Program-made: the position numbers and the translations under genes
The notes under the pieces: model-generated
What the model was told of the DNA's origin: nothing
Databases searched by the model: none
The model's input: only the letters and a program-made list of their open reading frames with translations
In this document: in pieces, positions 17,051 through 27,256 of the stretch
Layout of the letters: each line of letters opens with the position of its first letter
Position numbering within the stretch: the stretch's first letter is position 1
Origin: Verrucomicrobiia bacterium
GTDB lineage: Bacteria; Verrucomicrobiota; Verrucomicrobiia; Limisphaerales; Pedosphaeraceae
Direction of reading: 5' to 3'
Assembly: GCA_036268055.1 (NCBI GenBank)
Contig: DATAUW010000023.1
Coordinates: 1-50,631, forward strand
Length of the DNA stretch: 50,631 bases

Positions 17051-18565
17051 TTATAGCAGTTTTACCTGCAACTCTTCGCGGGTGAGTTCTTCGCCGAGGC
17101 CTTGCGTGCCAGCGCGGCGGCGTTCCATGATGTGCTTGTCCACGAGGGGATCGTAGGCGACGGGATATTTTCCGTCGTAACAGGCCATGCAGAAATTTTC
17201 CTTGGGCAAACCGGTCGCGCGGACCATGCCTTCTTTCGACAAATAGGAAAGCGAATCGGCGTTGAGATATTTGCGGATCTCTTCGAGGGTGTGATTGGCC
17301 GCCATGAGTTTGCTGCGGTCGGGAAAATCAATGCCGTAAAAGCAGGGGTTCATGTGCGGCGGACAACTGACCATCACGTGCACTTCCTTCGCGCCGGCTT
17401 CCTTCAAATTGTTGACGCGGGATTTGCAGGTGGTTCCGCGCACGATGGAATCGTCCACGACAATGACGCGTTTGCCCTTCACCAGTTCGTGAATCAAATT
17501 CAATTTCACGCGCACGTCGAAGTCGCGGATGAGTTGCGACGGCTGAAGAAAACTGCGGCCGACATAGTGGTTGCGCACGAAGGCCATCTCGTAGGGAATG
17601 CCGGATTCGAGCGAGTAACCGAGCGCGGCGCAGTTGCCGCTGTCGGGCACGGGGATGACGAGATCGGCCTTGACGGGATGTTCGCGGGCGAGTTCGCGGC
17701 CCATTTCCACGCGGACTTTATAGACGTTTCGATTAGCGATGGTGCTGTCGGGTCGCGCGAAATAAACGTATTCAAAAATGCAGAATGCGCGTTTGTCCTG
17801 CTCGGGAAAAGCCTGAATGCTGCGCAAACCATTCTCGTCAATGATCACGATTTCGCCGGGCTCGACATCGCGGACGAATTCGGCGTGGATCAAATCAAAC
17901 GCGCACGTCTCGCTGGCGAGCACCCATGCGCCATCCACCTTGCCAAGGGAGAGCGGGCGAAAACCGTAGGGATCGCGCACGCCGATCAATTCGCGCTCGG
18001 TCATGATGGCGAGCGAATACGCGCCTTCGATGCGGCGCACGGTTTCGACGAGATTATTTTCCTGGCCGTCGAGCGTGGGTTGCGCGAGGAGATTCAAAAT
18101 GATCTCGCTGTCCACGCTGGTCTGGAACATCAAGCCTTGCGCTTCAAGTTCGTCGCGCACCTTGGCGGCGTTGGTCAAATTGCCGTTGTGCGCGACGGCG
18201 ATCTGGCCGAGGCGGCAATTACCGGTGAGCGGCTGGGCGTTGCGCAGATGCGACGAGCCGGTGGTGGAATAACGCGTGTGGCCGACGGCCATCGAGCCTT
18301 TCAACAGGTCGAGGGATTCGCCCTTGAAAATTTGCGAAACGAGACCCATGCCGCGGTGCTCGTGAAAACGCGCGCCGTCGCAAGTGACGATGCCCGCGCT
18401 TTCCTGCCCGCGATGTTGCAGCGCGTAAAGGCCGTAGTAAGTGAGTTGCGCGGCGTTGGGGTGGCCAAAGATGCCGAACACGCCGCAATAATGTTTCGGA
18501 TAAATCTGCGCGTCATCCCCGGCCAGCGCAGCCGTTTCCAAGGGGTCGTTCGACGTGAGTTTCAT
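17051..18565 (-). CDS. purF: Amidophosphoribosyltransferase, iron-sulfur type
   Basis: First committed step of purine synthesis: PRPP plus glutamine to phosphoribosylamine. From the ATG at 18565 (504 residues) the N-terminal nucleophile is Cys 27 in YCGVFGIFG, so a 26-residue propeptide would be removed. An upstream GTG (18598) inside purL would add 11 residues. The class II glutaminase domain (GHTRYSTTG, NLTNA) is followed by the phosphoribosyltransferase domain with the PRPP loop VIVVDDSIVRGTT. Cys residues in RAFCIFEYVYFARPDS, SCPPHMNPCFYG and NFCMACYDGKYP match the [4Fe-4S] ligands of Bacillus-type PurF, so the enzyme is probably oxygen-sensitive and processed. The ATG lies 2 bases after the purL stop; it is the last gene of the pur operon. 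Confidence 0.95.
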   Translation of the reverse strand: MKLTSNDPLETAALAGDDAQIYPKHYCGVFGIFGHPNAAQLTYYGLYALQHRGQESAGIVTCDGARFHEHRGMGLVSQIFKGESLDLLKGSMAVGHTRYSTTGSSHLRNAQPLTGNCRLGQIAVAHNGNLTNAAKVRDELEAQGLMFQTSVDSEIILNLLAQPTLDGQENNLVETVRRIEGAYSLAIMTERELIGVRDPYGFRPLSLGKVDGAWVLASETCAFDLIHAEFVRDVEPGEIVIIDENGLRSIQAFPEQDKRAFCIFEYVYFARPDSTIANRNVYKVRVEMGRELAREHPVKADLVIPVPDSGNCAALGYSLESGIPYEMAFVRNHYVGRSFLQPSQLIRDFDVRVKLNLIHELVKGKRVIVVDDSIVRGTTCKSRVNNLKEAGAKEVHVMVSCPPHMNPCFYGIDFPDRSKLMAANHTLEEIRKYLNADSLSYLSKEGMVRATGLPKENFCMACYDGKYPVAYDPLVDKHIMERRRAGTQGLGEELTREELQVKLL

Positions 18566-18567
18566 CG

Positions 18568-20919
18568 TCAGTTCATTGCGCGCGCGATCGCATTCCACCA
18601 GGCGTCATACAAATCGCGCGTATCCGCTGTTATTGTTCCCTCACTTGTTTTTATTTGCAAGGCCGGGCCGCGCACCGTGCCGATTTGCAAGGCGGGAACG
18701 CCGAGAATTTTCGCCTGCGCCAAAACTTTGTGCGCGTGCAACGCCGCGACGGAAATAACCACGCGACTTTGGGTTTCGCCAAACAGGAGCGCGTCCAAAC
18801 GGGTTTTAGCGACTGCGGACAAATCAATTTCCGCGCCGATCAAGCGCGGGGTTTCGCGGGCGACCTGTTGCGAGATGCAACTTTCGGCGAGCGCAACTGC
18901 CAAGCCGCCTTCACTGCAATCGTGCGCGCTTTTCACGACGCCGGAGCAGATCAACGAATGCAAGGCGAGGTGCAATTCTTTTTCCTTCGCCAGACCGCAA
19001 CGCGGCGGCGTGCCGGTTTTGAGGCCGTGAATCTGTTGCAAATATGCGGAGCCGCCGAGACCGAGAATGGGATCGGTGGTGTCCACGACGTCGCCTAATA
19101 AGATAATGGCGTCGCCCTCGTCCTTGAACCATTGCGTGGTGACGTGCTCGAGTTTGTCAACGAGGCCAACCATCGCGACGGTGGGCGTGGGGTCAATCGG
19201 GCCGTTGGGATTTTGATTATAGAGACTGACGTTGCCGCCGGTGACGGGAGCGTTGAAAGCGCGGCAGGCTTCGGCGAGGCCGCGAACGGATTCACGCAGT
19301 TGCCAGAAAATTTCCGGGTTGTGCGGATTGCCGTAGTTCAAATTATCCGTGCTGCCGAGCGGCACCGCACCGGCGCAGGCGAGATTGCGCGCGACTTCGG
19401 CGACGACCGTTTTCGCGCCTTCGTAGGGATCGAGATACACATACGCGGCGTTGCAATCCACTTTCATGGCGATGAATTTTTCCACCGCGCTTTTGCCATC
19501 GCTATTCTCCGCACCGGGCACGGAGTCAGCCTTGATGCGCACAACCGCGGCATCCGAGCCGGGACAAACCACCGTGCCATCGCGCACCATGTGATCGTAT
19601 TGGCGATACACCCAATTCTTCGACGCGATCGTGGGCCACGCGAGCAGCGCCTTCAGATCGGCGGCGGCATCGCGCGTGTCGGGAACGCCATCCAGGCGGA
19701 ACGCGCGAACGGCTTTCAAATATTCCGGCTCGGTGAATTCGCGTTGATAAATGGGCGCTTCGTCGGCGAGTTTTTTTGCGGGAATATCCGCGACCATCGT
19801 GCCGTGATTTTTCACGACCATGCGGCCCGAGTCGGTCACGCTGCCGATCTCCGCCCACGGCAAATCCCATTTGTCGAAAATGCGTTTCACCTCGGCCTCG
19901 CGGCCTTTATGCACGATGATGAGCATGCGCTCCTGCGATTCGCTGAGCATGATTTCGTAAGGCGTCATGTTCGGCGCGCGCTGCGGCACTTTGCTGAGAT
20001 CAATCTCGATGCCGGTGCTGGCGCGCGCGGCGGTTTCGCAAGTGGAACAGGTTAAACCCGCCGCGCCCATGTCCTGAATGCCGGCGACGGCATCGGTCGC
20101 GAGCAATTCGAGGCACGCTTCCATCACGAGTTTTTCCATGAAAGGATCGCCGACCTGCACCGCACCGCGTTGTTGCTCGGCGGATTCCTCGGTCAAGTCT
20201 TGCGAAGCGAACGCCGCGCCCGCCAAGCCATCGCGACCCGTCGCGGGGCCGACATAAAACACCGGATTACCAATGCCCTTCGCCGCGCCGCGAGCGATTT
20301 GTTCGTGGCGCAATACACCGAGACAAAAAGCGTTTACGAGCGGATTGCCCTCGTAGGATTTGTCGAAATAAACTTCGCCGGACACCGTGGGGATGCCGAA
20401 ACAATTTCCGTAATGCGCGATGCCCGACACCACGCCCGCGAACAAGCGCTTGTTCTTCGCGACTTCGGCTTTCTGTTCGGCGGTGGCTTCGCCATTCGCG
20501 GCGGATTGGATGGGGCCGAAGCGCAGGGAATTGATCGCGCAGATGGGCCGCGCGCCCATCGTGAAAATATCGCGGATGATGCCGCCGACGCCGGTGGCCG
20601 CGCCTTGAAACGGCTCGACCGCGCTCGGATGATTGTGCGACTCGATCTTGAAGGCAATCGCGAGGCCATCGCCGACGTCAATGATGCCGGCATTTTCCTC
20701 GCCCGCGCCGACGAGAATTTTTGGCGACTTGGTGGGAAAACCCTTGAGCAGCGGACGGCTGTTTTTATAAGAGCAATGCTCGCTCCACATCACCGAGAAA
20801 ATACCAAGCTCAGTGTAGTTGGGATCGCGGCCGAGAATCGTTTTGATGCGCTCGAACTCGTCCGGCGTGAGGCCGTGCTGCTTGATGAGTGCGGGAGTGA
20901 TGGCGGGGTCGGTAATCAT
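18568..20919 (-). CDS. purL: Phosphoribosylformylglycinamidine synthase subunit PurL
   Basis: ATP-dependent amidation of FGAR to FGAM, in complex with PurQ (glutaminase) and PurS. At 783 residues it is the small PurL of the three-subunit system, consistent with separate purQ and purS genes upstream. Recognisable segments: [17 protein letters not shown] near residue 42, [52 protein letters not shown], the mid-protein [13 protein letters not shown], and the second ATP-grasp-like half with [11 protein letters not shown] and [16 protein letters not shown]. It is complete, with no missing core motif seen. It follows the small toxin-like gene after 6 bases. Confidence 0.96.
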   Translation of the reverse strand: MITDPAITPALIKQHGLTPDEFERIKTILGRDPNYTELGIFSVMWSEHCSYKNSRPLLKGFPTKSPKILVGAGEENAGIIDVGDGLAIAFKIESHNHPSAVEPFQGAATGVGGIIRDIFTMGARPICAINSLRFGPIQSAANGEATAEQKAEVAKNKRLFAGVVSGIAHYGNCFGIPTVSGEVYFDKSYEGNPLVNAFCLGVLRHEQIARGAAKGIGNPVFYVGPATGRDGLAGAAFASQDLTEESAEQQRGAVQVGDPFMEKLVMEACLELLATDAVAGIQDMGAAGLTCSTCETAARASTGIEIDLSKVPQRAPNMTPYEIMLSESQERMLIIVHKGREAEVKRIFDKWDLPWAEIGSVTDSGRMVVKNHGTMVADIPAKKLADEAPIYQREFTEPEYLKAVRAFRLDGVPDTRDAAADLKALLAWPTIASKNWVYRQYDHMVRDGTVVCPGSDAAVVRIKADSVPGAENSDGKSAVEKFIAMKVDCNAAYVYLDPYEGAKTVVAEVARNLACAGAVPLGSTDNLNYGNPHNPEIFWQLRESVRGLAEACRAFNAPVTGGNVSLYNQNPNGPIDPTPTVAMVGLVDKLEHVTTQWFKDEGDAIILLGDVVDTTDPILGLGGSAYLQQIHGLKTGTPPRCGLAKEKELHLALHSLICSGVVKSAHDCSEGGLAVALAESCISQQVARETPRLIGAEIDLSAVAKTRLDALLFGETQSRVVISVAALHAHKVLAQAKILGVPALQIGTVRGPALQIKTSEGTITADTRDLYDAWWNAIARAMN

Positions 20920-20925
20920 GAATGG

Positions 20926-21189
20926 CTAGTTAGATGGTCGCTTTTTAAGACCAACGATTCTCACTTCCTTGACGGCATGATCCGCCCAAAAGGAAATCAT
21001 CCACGGATGGAGAAATTTTACCTGAACTTTCCGGCCGGAAGGCTCGTAGAAAAAAGAGCCGGTCATTTGATAGGGATCGGCAGCCAGAGCGCGAAAAATT
21101 GCATCTAATTGTTCGCGCTGACGCAGTGGTAAATGAATAATTACCTCCATCACCGCGCCGTGCAAAATGTACGCGTATGCCGAGGGCAT
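20926..21189 (-). CDS. Small RelE/ParE-like protein (putative toxin)
   Basis: 87 residues from the ATG at 21189, which abuts the stop codon of the preceding small gene with no gap. An internal ATG (21150, MEVIIHLPLRQRE) is an alternative start. The second half (GRKVQVKFLHPWMISFWADH, then VKEVRIVGLKK) has the alternating strand pattern and terminal basic strand of compact RelE/ParE-fold proteins. No catalytic signature is certain. With the upstream gene it forms a toxin/antitoxin-like pair inserted between purQ and purL. Function as a toxin is inference from size, order and gene pairing. Confidence 0.55.
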   Translation of the reverse strand: MPSAYAYILHGAVMEVIIHLPLRQREQLDAIFRALAADPYQMTGSFFYEPSGRKVQVKFLHPWMISFWADHAVKEVRIVGLKKRPSN

Positions 21190-21402
21190 TTACAGGCCCC
21201 TGGCCTTTAACTCGTTGTGCTTCCTCTCGAATTCCTCGGCGGTTACTTTGTGACCGGCGTCCATGTCTTTCATTCGCCGCCCGATTTCCTCCCTGAATTC
21301 GGCTTCTTCTTGTTGCCCCATCCCGGCGAGAAAAGCAAATAACTGCGAACGCTCCTCTGGGGAAAGCTCGTTTATTTTTTCTGTCAGTTCGGCGACACTC
21401 AT
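21190..21402 (-). CDS. Small acidic antitoxin-like protein
   Basis: 70 residues from the ATG at 21402. The content is helical and highly charged: VAELTEKINELSPEERSQLF, then GQQEEAEFREEIGRRMKDMD and a C-terminal TAEEFERKHNELKARG. This resembles 'addiction module' antitoxins that place a MSVAEL..ELSPEER N-terminal helix before an EE.R..EI..R..DMDAG..V..EEF segment. It immediately precedes the RelE/ParE-like gene in the usual antitoxin-first order. It lies 45 bases after purQ, so it would be transcribed with the purine genes unless it has its own promoter. Confidence 0.6.
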   Translation of the reverse strand: MSVAELTEKINELSPEERSQLFAFLAGMGQQEEAEFREEIGRRMKDMDAGHKVTAEEFERKHNELKARGL

Positions 21403-21447
21403 CAAACATCTGTAGTCTATTTTAAGTGATTTTTCAATGTTAAATCA

Positions 21448-22161
21448 TCACGCCGCCTTCGCCACCGGCTTGCTTTCCAGCGCGTGAATCAGGCTCTCAA
21501 AAATCAACCGTCCGTCCGTGCTGCTGAGCATTGGTTCGCTGGCGCGTTCGGGGTGAGGCATCAGGCCGGCGACATTGCGGCGCTCGTTGCAGATGCCCGC
21601 GATGTTTTGCAGGGAACCGTTGGGATTAGCGGCGTCGCTGGTTTCGCCCTGCGCACTCACGTATTGCCAGAGGATTTGATTCTTCGACTTGAGTTCGGCG
21701 AGCGTGGCTTCGTCTGCGAAGTAGCAGCCTTCACCGTGCGCGATGGGGATGCGCATCAGTTTCTCGGCAGGGACGCGGTTGGTGAACGGCGAATCGGGCG
21801 TCAAAGTTTTTACGAAAACGTGTTCGCAACGGAATTGCAGCGAGCGATTGCGGATGAGCACGCCTGGCAGCAGACCCGCTTCGCACAAAATTTGAAAGCC
21901 GTTGCAGATGCCGAGCACGTGGCCGCCATTCGCGGCAAAAGTCTGGACGGCTTGCATCACGGGGCTGAAGCGTGCGATGGCGCCAGTGCGCAAATAATCA
22001 CCGTAGCTGAATCCGCCGGGGACGATGATGGCATCGGCATTGCCCAGCGACGTTTCCTTGTGCCAGAGCAGGCGCGCGGAATGGCCGAGGACATTGCGGA
22101 GAACGTGCACGGCGTCCTGATCGCAATTCGACGCGGGGAATTGGAGGACCGCGAAGTTCAT
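21448..22161 (-). CDS. purQ: Phosphoribosylformylglycinamidine synthase subunit PurQ (glutaminase)
   Basis: A class I glutamine amidotransferase that supplies ammonia to PurL. The 237-residue protein begins [17 protein letters not shown], carries [16 protein letters not shown], the nucleophile Cys in [11 protein letters not shown] near residue 88, and the catalytic His-x-Glu in [11 protein letters not shown] near the C-terminus. Length is normal. The start overlaps the purS stop as ATGA, which suggests translational coupling. The terminal KPVAKAA is a family-variable tail. Confidence 0.96.
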   Translation of the reverse strand: MNFAVLQFPASNCDQDAVHVLRNVLGHSARLLWHKETSLGNADAIIVPGGFSYGDYLRTGAIARFSPVMQAVQTFAANGGHVLGICNGFQILCEAGLLPGVLIRNRSLQFRCEHVFVKTLTPDSPFTNRVPAEKLMRIPIAHGEGCYFADEATLAELKSKNQILWQYVSAQGETSDAANPNGSLQNIAGICNERRNVAGLMPHPERASEPMLSSTDGRLIFESLIHALESKPVAKAA

Positions 22162-22394
22162 TCGAGTTCGAGTTTGTAATCTTCGATGACGGGGTTGCTC
22201 AGGAATTTGTGGCAGGCCTCGTCGAGCTGTTTGCGGAGCGTCTCGCGGTCGCCGGAGACTTCGATCTCGAGATATTTGCCGACGTGCACGGCGCCGATGC
22301 CGGAGTAGCCCAGGTGTTCAAGGGCGTTTTGGACGGTCTTGCCCTGCGGATCGAGCACGGCTTTTTTTGGCGTGATGATAATTTTTGCTTTCAT
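22158..22394 (-). CDS. purS: Phosphoribosylformylglycinamidine synthase subunit PurS
   Basis: 78 residues; the small bridging subunit of the PurSQL complex. It has the typical beta-alpha-beta pattern: [20 protein letters not shown], then [20 protein letters not shown] and a final ISNP-like [13 protein letters not shown]. It is the first gene of the purine operon, in the standard order S-Q-L-F, apart from the inserted small pair. The promoter must lie in 22395-22685, but no convincing elements or PurR/guanine riboswitch-like structure were recognised. Confidence 0.94.
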   Translation of the reverse strand: MKAKIIITPKKAVLDPQGKTVQNALEHLGYSGIGAVHVGKYLEIEVSGDRETLRKQLDEACHKFLSNPVIEDYKLELE

Positions 22395-22685
22395 GTCGGC
22401 GCGAAATCAAATACCCGGCGAATAATTCGCCGAGATGTTGCGGAAAGCAAGCCGCGGACGCTAGATATTTTTTTGATCACTGGATTCGATAGCGGTGGGT
22501 TTGGCTTTTTTGACGCAGAGGCGCGAGAGGCGCAGAGACGCAGAGGGCGGAACAAATTGATCGATAGAAAATTAAGGCAAATCCTTACAGTCAGAACATT
22601 TTCTCCACTCGGAAAATATTTTTTTTGCCGCTTCTGCGCCTCTGGTCAATTTTTTAATTCAAAGCAGGAAGCTATCGCGAGAACA
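22395..22685. other. Intergenic region upstream of purS with repeats
   Basis: Separates the debranching-enzyme stop from purS. It contains the GACGCAGAGGCGC...GCGCAGAGACGCAGAGG repeat tract at about 22513-22548 and a reversed short copy (CTTCTGCGCCTCTGGTC) at about 22631-22648, so together they form an imperfect large inverted repeat. It is otherwise AT-rich; no gene was seen. Confidence 0.6.
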
Positions 22686-25600
22686 TTATGCTTTTGGATT
22701 AGGAGCCGGAGTTTGGCCGTTCTGCAATAATTTCCACACGCGCAGGGCTTCGGTGACGCCCCAGGCCTGGGCGTCGCAGCCGCGCTGGGTGTGGGGGGTG
22801 TCGCCGTCCAGGATTTCGGGGATTTGGCCGACGCAGTTTGTCATCAGCGAACGGTCCAGGCTGCCGAGGTAGGCACGGGCGGCAGCGTGGGCTTCGGGCG
22901 CGTTTTCCCACGCGCGGGTGAGGGCTTCGCAGAAGACGGGGAAGATCCATGTCCACGCGGTGCCGTTGTGATAAGCGGGTTTGCGGCGCGTATCTTCATC
23001 GCCTTCGTAACTGCCCCAATACGGTTCAGGAGGATTGTTTAATAGCTGGCCCTGGTTGCCGTAAATGGGCAAGGGCGGCTCGACGGGCAGCGGCGCGAGG
23101 GTGCGCAATCCCCCGGGAACCACGAGGTAGCGCGCCGCGGCGGCGACACAGCGTTGGGCTGCGGTGCCGGTGAGCAGGCCAAGGCTGATGGCGAAGAGGC
23201 AATTACTCCGCAGGGCATTGTCCACGACGGCCTGGTCGGCGCGTTGATCGGATTTGGCGATGAGCAGGTCCGCCAAGTAACCTTGCGAGTCGAGCCAAAA
23301 ATATTTCGTGAGGGAAACTTCCGCTTGTTCAGCAAGGTCGCGCCAGCGTTTGCGTTCTTTCGCCGGAGCGATGCGCGCAAGCTGGCGCAGGAGGCGAATC
23401 CACAGCACTTGAATTTCCACGGGATAACCTTCGCGCGGTGTGCCGGCGGGGAAATTGGTGTCCATCCAGGTGAAATGGCTGGGGCTCCAGATGAGGCCGG
23501 AGACGGTGTCCATGTGGATACCGTTGGGCGTGCCGGTTTGATAATGCGACGCGATGTCGGTGAGCACGTCGGCGATGGTGGGGCCAGTGTCATCCACTTT
23601 CGTGCGATAAAAATCTTCGCCTTCGCGCGCGGTCATTTCTTCGCACACGACGCCATACCACAAGGGTGCGTCGGTGGTGTCGCGGTTGGAGGCGTCGTCG
23701 CCGTGGATGGTATTGGGCAGCGTGCCGTCCTTCACGAAACGGCCAAAGATGAGTAGCAACTGTTTGACCTCGTCCACCATTCCGGCGGCGAGCAATCCGC
23801 GCGCGCAGATGAGGGAATCGCGGCCCCAATCGAGAAACCACGGATAACCGGCGATAACGGTGCTGCCGTTGTCACGACGCACGACGAACGCCCGCGCGGC
23901 GCGAAGAAGCTGGCGGCCAAATTCATCGTCCGGGGCGAAGACCTTCGCGGGGTCAACGGCTTTTGGATCTTCGGGCGATTTGGATTTTTCAATTTCGTCG
24001 GCGGAAGGATTATTGGCGTCGGCGCAAACGACCAATGAAAGTTCCGCGCCTTTTGCGAGTGGCAAGTCGAACCAGCCGGGGCTGTAGGCATCGCCGCTGG
24101 CAGTTTGGCCGCGGCTTTGCTCGACGGGATGCGGGATATTTTCCGACCACTCCGCTTCGTGATGATAAAATCCGCCGCTGCTGAACACGCGCAACTGGCG
24201 ATCGGCGGCGGGCGTGAAAATAAATCCGGTCTGCTGGTCGAGTGGGCGTGAGTTGGACGAGAAATGAAAATCCGCGCCGCCGTTGCGCTTGGTTTCAGAA
24301 TGGAAATTGCGATCCTCGATGTCCACGCGCACGGTGATGCGGACTTCGCGATCATCGGGCAAGGGTTTGCGCGTCGCGAGGGTGCGCGTGAGGCGGGCGA
24401 AATGGAGGACGGTGGTGTTGCGGCCGGGCAGCATGCTTGCGGTCACCTGAATTTCGACGGTGCGGCCATCGCCGGCGTTGGCGACGAAATGCCAGCGCGC
24501 GGGCGGACCGGGCTCGAAGGAAACGAGGTTGCGCAAATCAAGCGCGGTGATGAAGCCATCAGCATTGACCCAGAGGCGCGCGCGCTTGGCGAAGACGTGG
24601 CGGTCAACGGGCACGCGGGGGTTGAGGTTCGCACCGAGGAGACAATCGTATTTGGATTTGATTGCGCCGAAGTCCACACACAAGCGGGCCATGCCGCCGA
24701 TGCCGTTGGTGAGGAGCACGAGCGGTTGTTCCAGGGTGTGCGTGAGGCCCGCATTAGGAGACGCGCCGGGTGCCAGCGCGGCTTCGTCGCGCAAGACCGG
24801 GACATTAGAAATGGAGAGTGGTTTGCCGGTGCCGGAATCGAGGACGGGTCCGGGCGCGAGAAAGCGGATAGGCGATTCCATTTCCTGCGCGGCGATGGTA
24901 TAGCGTTCGAGCACCAGCGTGGCATCGCCGGGCGGTTGCGATGGCGCGAAGCATGCGACGTGGCCCTGCGAAAGCTCGATGGATTCGGCGTGAACTTCTT
25001 TTCCGGCGAGACGGAGCGTGGCGCGAAAGCGGGCGGAGTCGGTTACCAAAAGCCAATGGCCGGGCGGCACGGGGAGAATGCGCCGGCGATCCAGCAAGGA
25101 CCAGGTTACGACCGGCTCGTATTTTCCGGGTGAATTGGCGCGCGGATCTTTCAGCAGGCGCTCAAGATTTTCGCGAACGACCTTGGCATCAGCGGACGCG
25201 GCGGAGGCCAGCACGCCCGAAGGGTTCGCGTCAACGAGTTTAGCCAGTTCGCGCCAGTCCACGGAGGGAATATCCTCGATGGGAAGCTGTTTGCCAAGCG
25301 CGGTCAGGGCCCATGCAGCGCGGGCGCGGGCGCGGCGATAATCCTCACCGCTCAAACCTTGCGGCTGCGCGCGCGGCGAAAGACAAAAGCACGCGCCGGG
25401 TTCAAGCGTGAATTCCAGTTTGCCGTCCCGGGATTTCTTCGGCTTGGGAACGGGTTGGCCGATGAGTTCAAATTTCAAACCGCCGAGGTCGCGCGCAATT
25501 TCGCTTTCTAGCACGAAAGTTTGCGGCTCCTCGATGTCCAGGTTCGCGAGCACGAGCAGCGAGTCTTTGCCTTCCTCGGAATCGCGGCGCAAAACATAGA

Positions 25601-27131
25601 CGGGCGAATCGGCGGCGCTGAGACGGGTGAGTTTCGCGCCATCGAAAAAGCACGGGTGATCGGCGAGCAGGCGGTTGAGTTGCGCGAGTTCGGGCACGAT
25701 ATTTTCCGCGCTGTCCCACGCGAGGCCGCGGCTCGAATGAACATTGATTTGTTCGGGCGCGAGCCATTCCACGCCGCAGGTGAAGCCGTAACCGCCGTTC
25801 ACGCTCGCGAGCGCGCAGAGGCGATTGCGCATGAGCGACCAGACGCGTCCGTGCTTGGCAAGACGCTCGTTGTCGTGGGTTTCGCTGTAGTGAACGAGCA
25901 GGCCGAGGCGTTCACTTTGGCGGATGCTGTGGTCGAGGTAACCGGAGACTTGCACGGGCGAAAAGTTTTGGAACAGTTCGGAGTAGGCCCATTGCATGTT
26001 GCCCTCGGTGAGCAAATTCTCGGTCAAATCCCACGCGCCGCCGAGTCCTTCGAGGAGAAAAACCGTGTCGGGAAATTCCTGCCGCACGCGGGCGATGATG
26101 TATTGCCACGCGGTCAGCGGAACTTTGTAACCGGCGTCGCAACGAAAACCATCCACGCCGCGCGCACACCAGGTGAGAAAAACTTCGCCGAGATAATCCC
26201 AAAGTTCGACGTGCTTGTGTTCGAGTTCGACGAGGTCTTCCCAAACGACATCCCACGCGCCGGGGCTGACGAACGCGCCGCCCAGCCCGCGCAACATCCA
26301 TTCGGGATGATTTTCCTGAAGGTTCGAGCCCCAGCCGGTGTGGTTGATGACGATGTCGAGGAAGACGCGTCCGCCCTTGAGATGCGTGGCGTAGGTGAGT
26401 TCGCGAAATTGATCCACGCCGGTCGTGCGGCGATCAAAAACCACCAGCGCCGGATCAATGCCCGCGAGGTCCAGCGCGGCGTACGGACTGCCAAAGCGGC
26501 CATAGCGCGCGTAAGTGGTGGGCACGGGATTTACCGGCAGCAAATGGAGGATGCGGCAGCCGAGGGTGTCCATGATGTGCGGCAGTTGCGGCACGAGATC
26601 GCGGAACTTTCCCGAAGGCGGGATGACGGAATAGCCGGCAGCGTCAAGCTGTTGAAGTTGCGCGGATAATTTTTCGTTAGTGGTGAAGACGGCATTGCGG
26701 CTTGGGCCGAACATGCGGGTGAAGGCGCAGTAAATGGTGTTCGCCGTGCGGTAATGATTCGGGTGAACGGCGATGCCGAGGTCGGGGCCGTCCGGCCAAT
26801 GCTGCCAGCCCTGGGGATCAATGAGGTAAGCCTTGGCCTTGAAATAACCGACCTCGGTGAGCGGCAATTCGAGGCTCCACGCGCCGCCTTCCGCGCGCAT
26901 CGGGAGGTCGTGCCACGACGCACCGGCGGCGGCGAGATTTTTGGCCTGGGCATTGACGAGTTCCTGGCCGAGCACCGCGGCGCGGCCCAGGTCGGTGCGC
27001 AACCGCGCGTGCCAGCCATCCGGCGCATGGCGGCCCGCGCCATCGCCCAGCGTGAACCGGATGCGATCACCGACGAACCGGCGAATGCGTTCGCCCGGAG
27101 CGGGTTTCATGACCGGCGCCAAATTTTCCAT
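22686..27131 (-). CDS. Bifunctional glycogen debranching enzyme, GH13 plus GH133
   Basis: A 1,481-residue protein from the ATG at 27131; an in-frame start 84 bases upstream would add a non-conserved leader. The N-terminal half is a GH13 (alpha-amylase/4-alpha-glucanotransferase) barrel: substrate loop DIVINHTGWGSN, the nucleophile Asp in GVDGFRCDAGYK near residue 330, the acid Glu in LLEGLGG near 358, and the third Asp in HYSETHDNERL near 420. The C-terminal half is an amylo-alpha-1,6-glucosidase (GH133) helical barrel: YPWFLDWGRDSLICARG near 1100, GLIWSPSHFTWMDTN near 1215, and WGVTEALRVW close to the end. The two-domain order matches the eukaryotic-type indirect debranching enzyme, so it should transfer maltosyl units and then release the alpha-1,6 glucose of glycogen stubs. 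No signal peptide; cytoplasmic. Confidence 0.9.
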   Translation of the reverse strand: MENLAPVMKPAPGERIRRFVGDRIRFTLGDGAGRHAPDGWHARLRTDLGRAAVLGQELVNAQAKNLAAAGASWHDLPMRAEGGAWSLELPLTEVGYFKAKAYLIDPQGWQHWPDGPDLGIAVHPNHYRTANTIYCAFTRMFGPSRNAVFTTNEKLSAQLQQLDAAGYSVIPPSGKFRDLVPQLPHIMDTLGCRILHLLPVNPVPTTYARYGRFGSPYAALDLAGIDPALVVFDRRTTGVDQFRELTYATHLKGGRVFLDIVINHTGWGSNLQENHPEWMLRGLGGAFVSPGAWDVVWEDLVELEHKHVELWDYLGEVFLTWCARGVDGFRCDAGYKVPLTAWQYIIARVRQEFPDTVFLLEGLGGAWDLTENLLTEGNMQWAYSELFQNFSPVQVSGYLDHSIRQSERLGLLVHYSETHDNERLAKHGRVWSLMRNRLCALASVNGGYGFTCGVEWLAPEQINVHSSRGLAWDSAENIVPELAQLNRLLADHPCFFDGAKLTRLSAADSPVYVLRRDSEEGKDSLLVLANLDIEEPQTFVLESEIARDLGGLKFELIGQPVPKPKKSRDGKLEFTLEPGACFCLSPRAQPQGLSGEDYRRARARAAWALTALGKQLPIEDIPSVDWRELAKLVDANPSGVLASAASADAKVVRENLERLLKDPRANSPGKYEPVVTWSLLDRRRILPVPPGHWLLVTDSARFRATLRLAGKEVHAESIELSQGHVACFAPSQPPGDATLVLERYTIAAQEMESPIRFLAPGPVLDSGTGKPLSISNVPVLRDEAALAPGASPNAGLTHTLEQPLVLLTNGIGGMARLCVDFGAIKSKYDCLLGANLNPRVPVDRHVFAKRARLWVNADGFITALDLRNLVSFEPGPPARWHFVANAGDGRTVEIQVTASMLPGRNTTVLHFARLTRTLATRKPLPDDREVRITVRVDIEDRNFHSETKRNGGADFHFSSNSRPLDQQTGFIFTPAADRQLRVFSSGGFYHHEAEWSENIPHPVEQSRGQTASGDAYSPGWFDLPLAKGAELSLVVCADANNPSADEIEKSKSPEDPKAVDPAKVFAPDDEFGRQLLRAARAFVVRRDNGSTVIAGYPWFLDWGRDSLICARGLLAAGMVDEVKQLLLIFGRFVKDGTLPNTIHGDDASNRDTTDAPLWYGVVCEEMTAREGEDFYRTKVDDTGPTIADVLTDIASHYQTGTPNGIHMDTVSGLIWSPSHFTWMDTNFPAGTPREGYPVEIQVLWIRLLRQLARIAPAKERKRWRDLAEQAEVSLTKYFWLDSQGYLADLLIAKSDQRADQAVVDNALRSNCLFAISLGLLTGTAAQRCVAAAARYLVVPGGLRTLAPLPVEPPLPIYGNQGQLLNNPPEPYWGSYEGDEDTRRKPAYHNGTAWTWIFPVFCEALTRAWENAPEAHAAARAYLGSLDRSLMTNCVGQIPEILDGDTPHTQRGCDAQAWGVTEALRVWKLLQNGQTPAPNPKA

Positions 27132-27256
27132 GCGGATGTAATAGCGGAAGCGGGAAGGAAATAAAAGGAGGTTAAGAGAATCGTTGTTCGATTTGAGCAA
27201 GTTCCCAAAAGCCATTCTGCGGCCGATTCTTTCGTCTCAACGGCGGCTATTAGAAA

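Noticed and set aside
17102-19030. 642-codon plus-strand open frame over purF and purL
   Set aside because: It is the antisense of two certain genes; its length results from GC-rich codon structure on the opposite strand, and it has no domain-like features.
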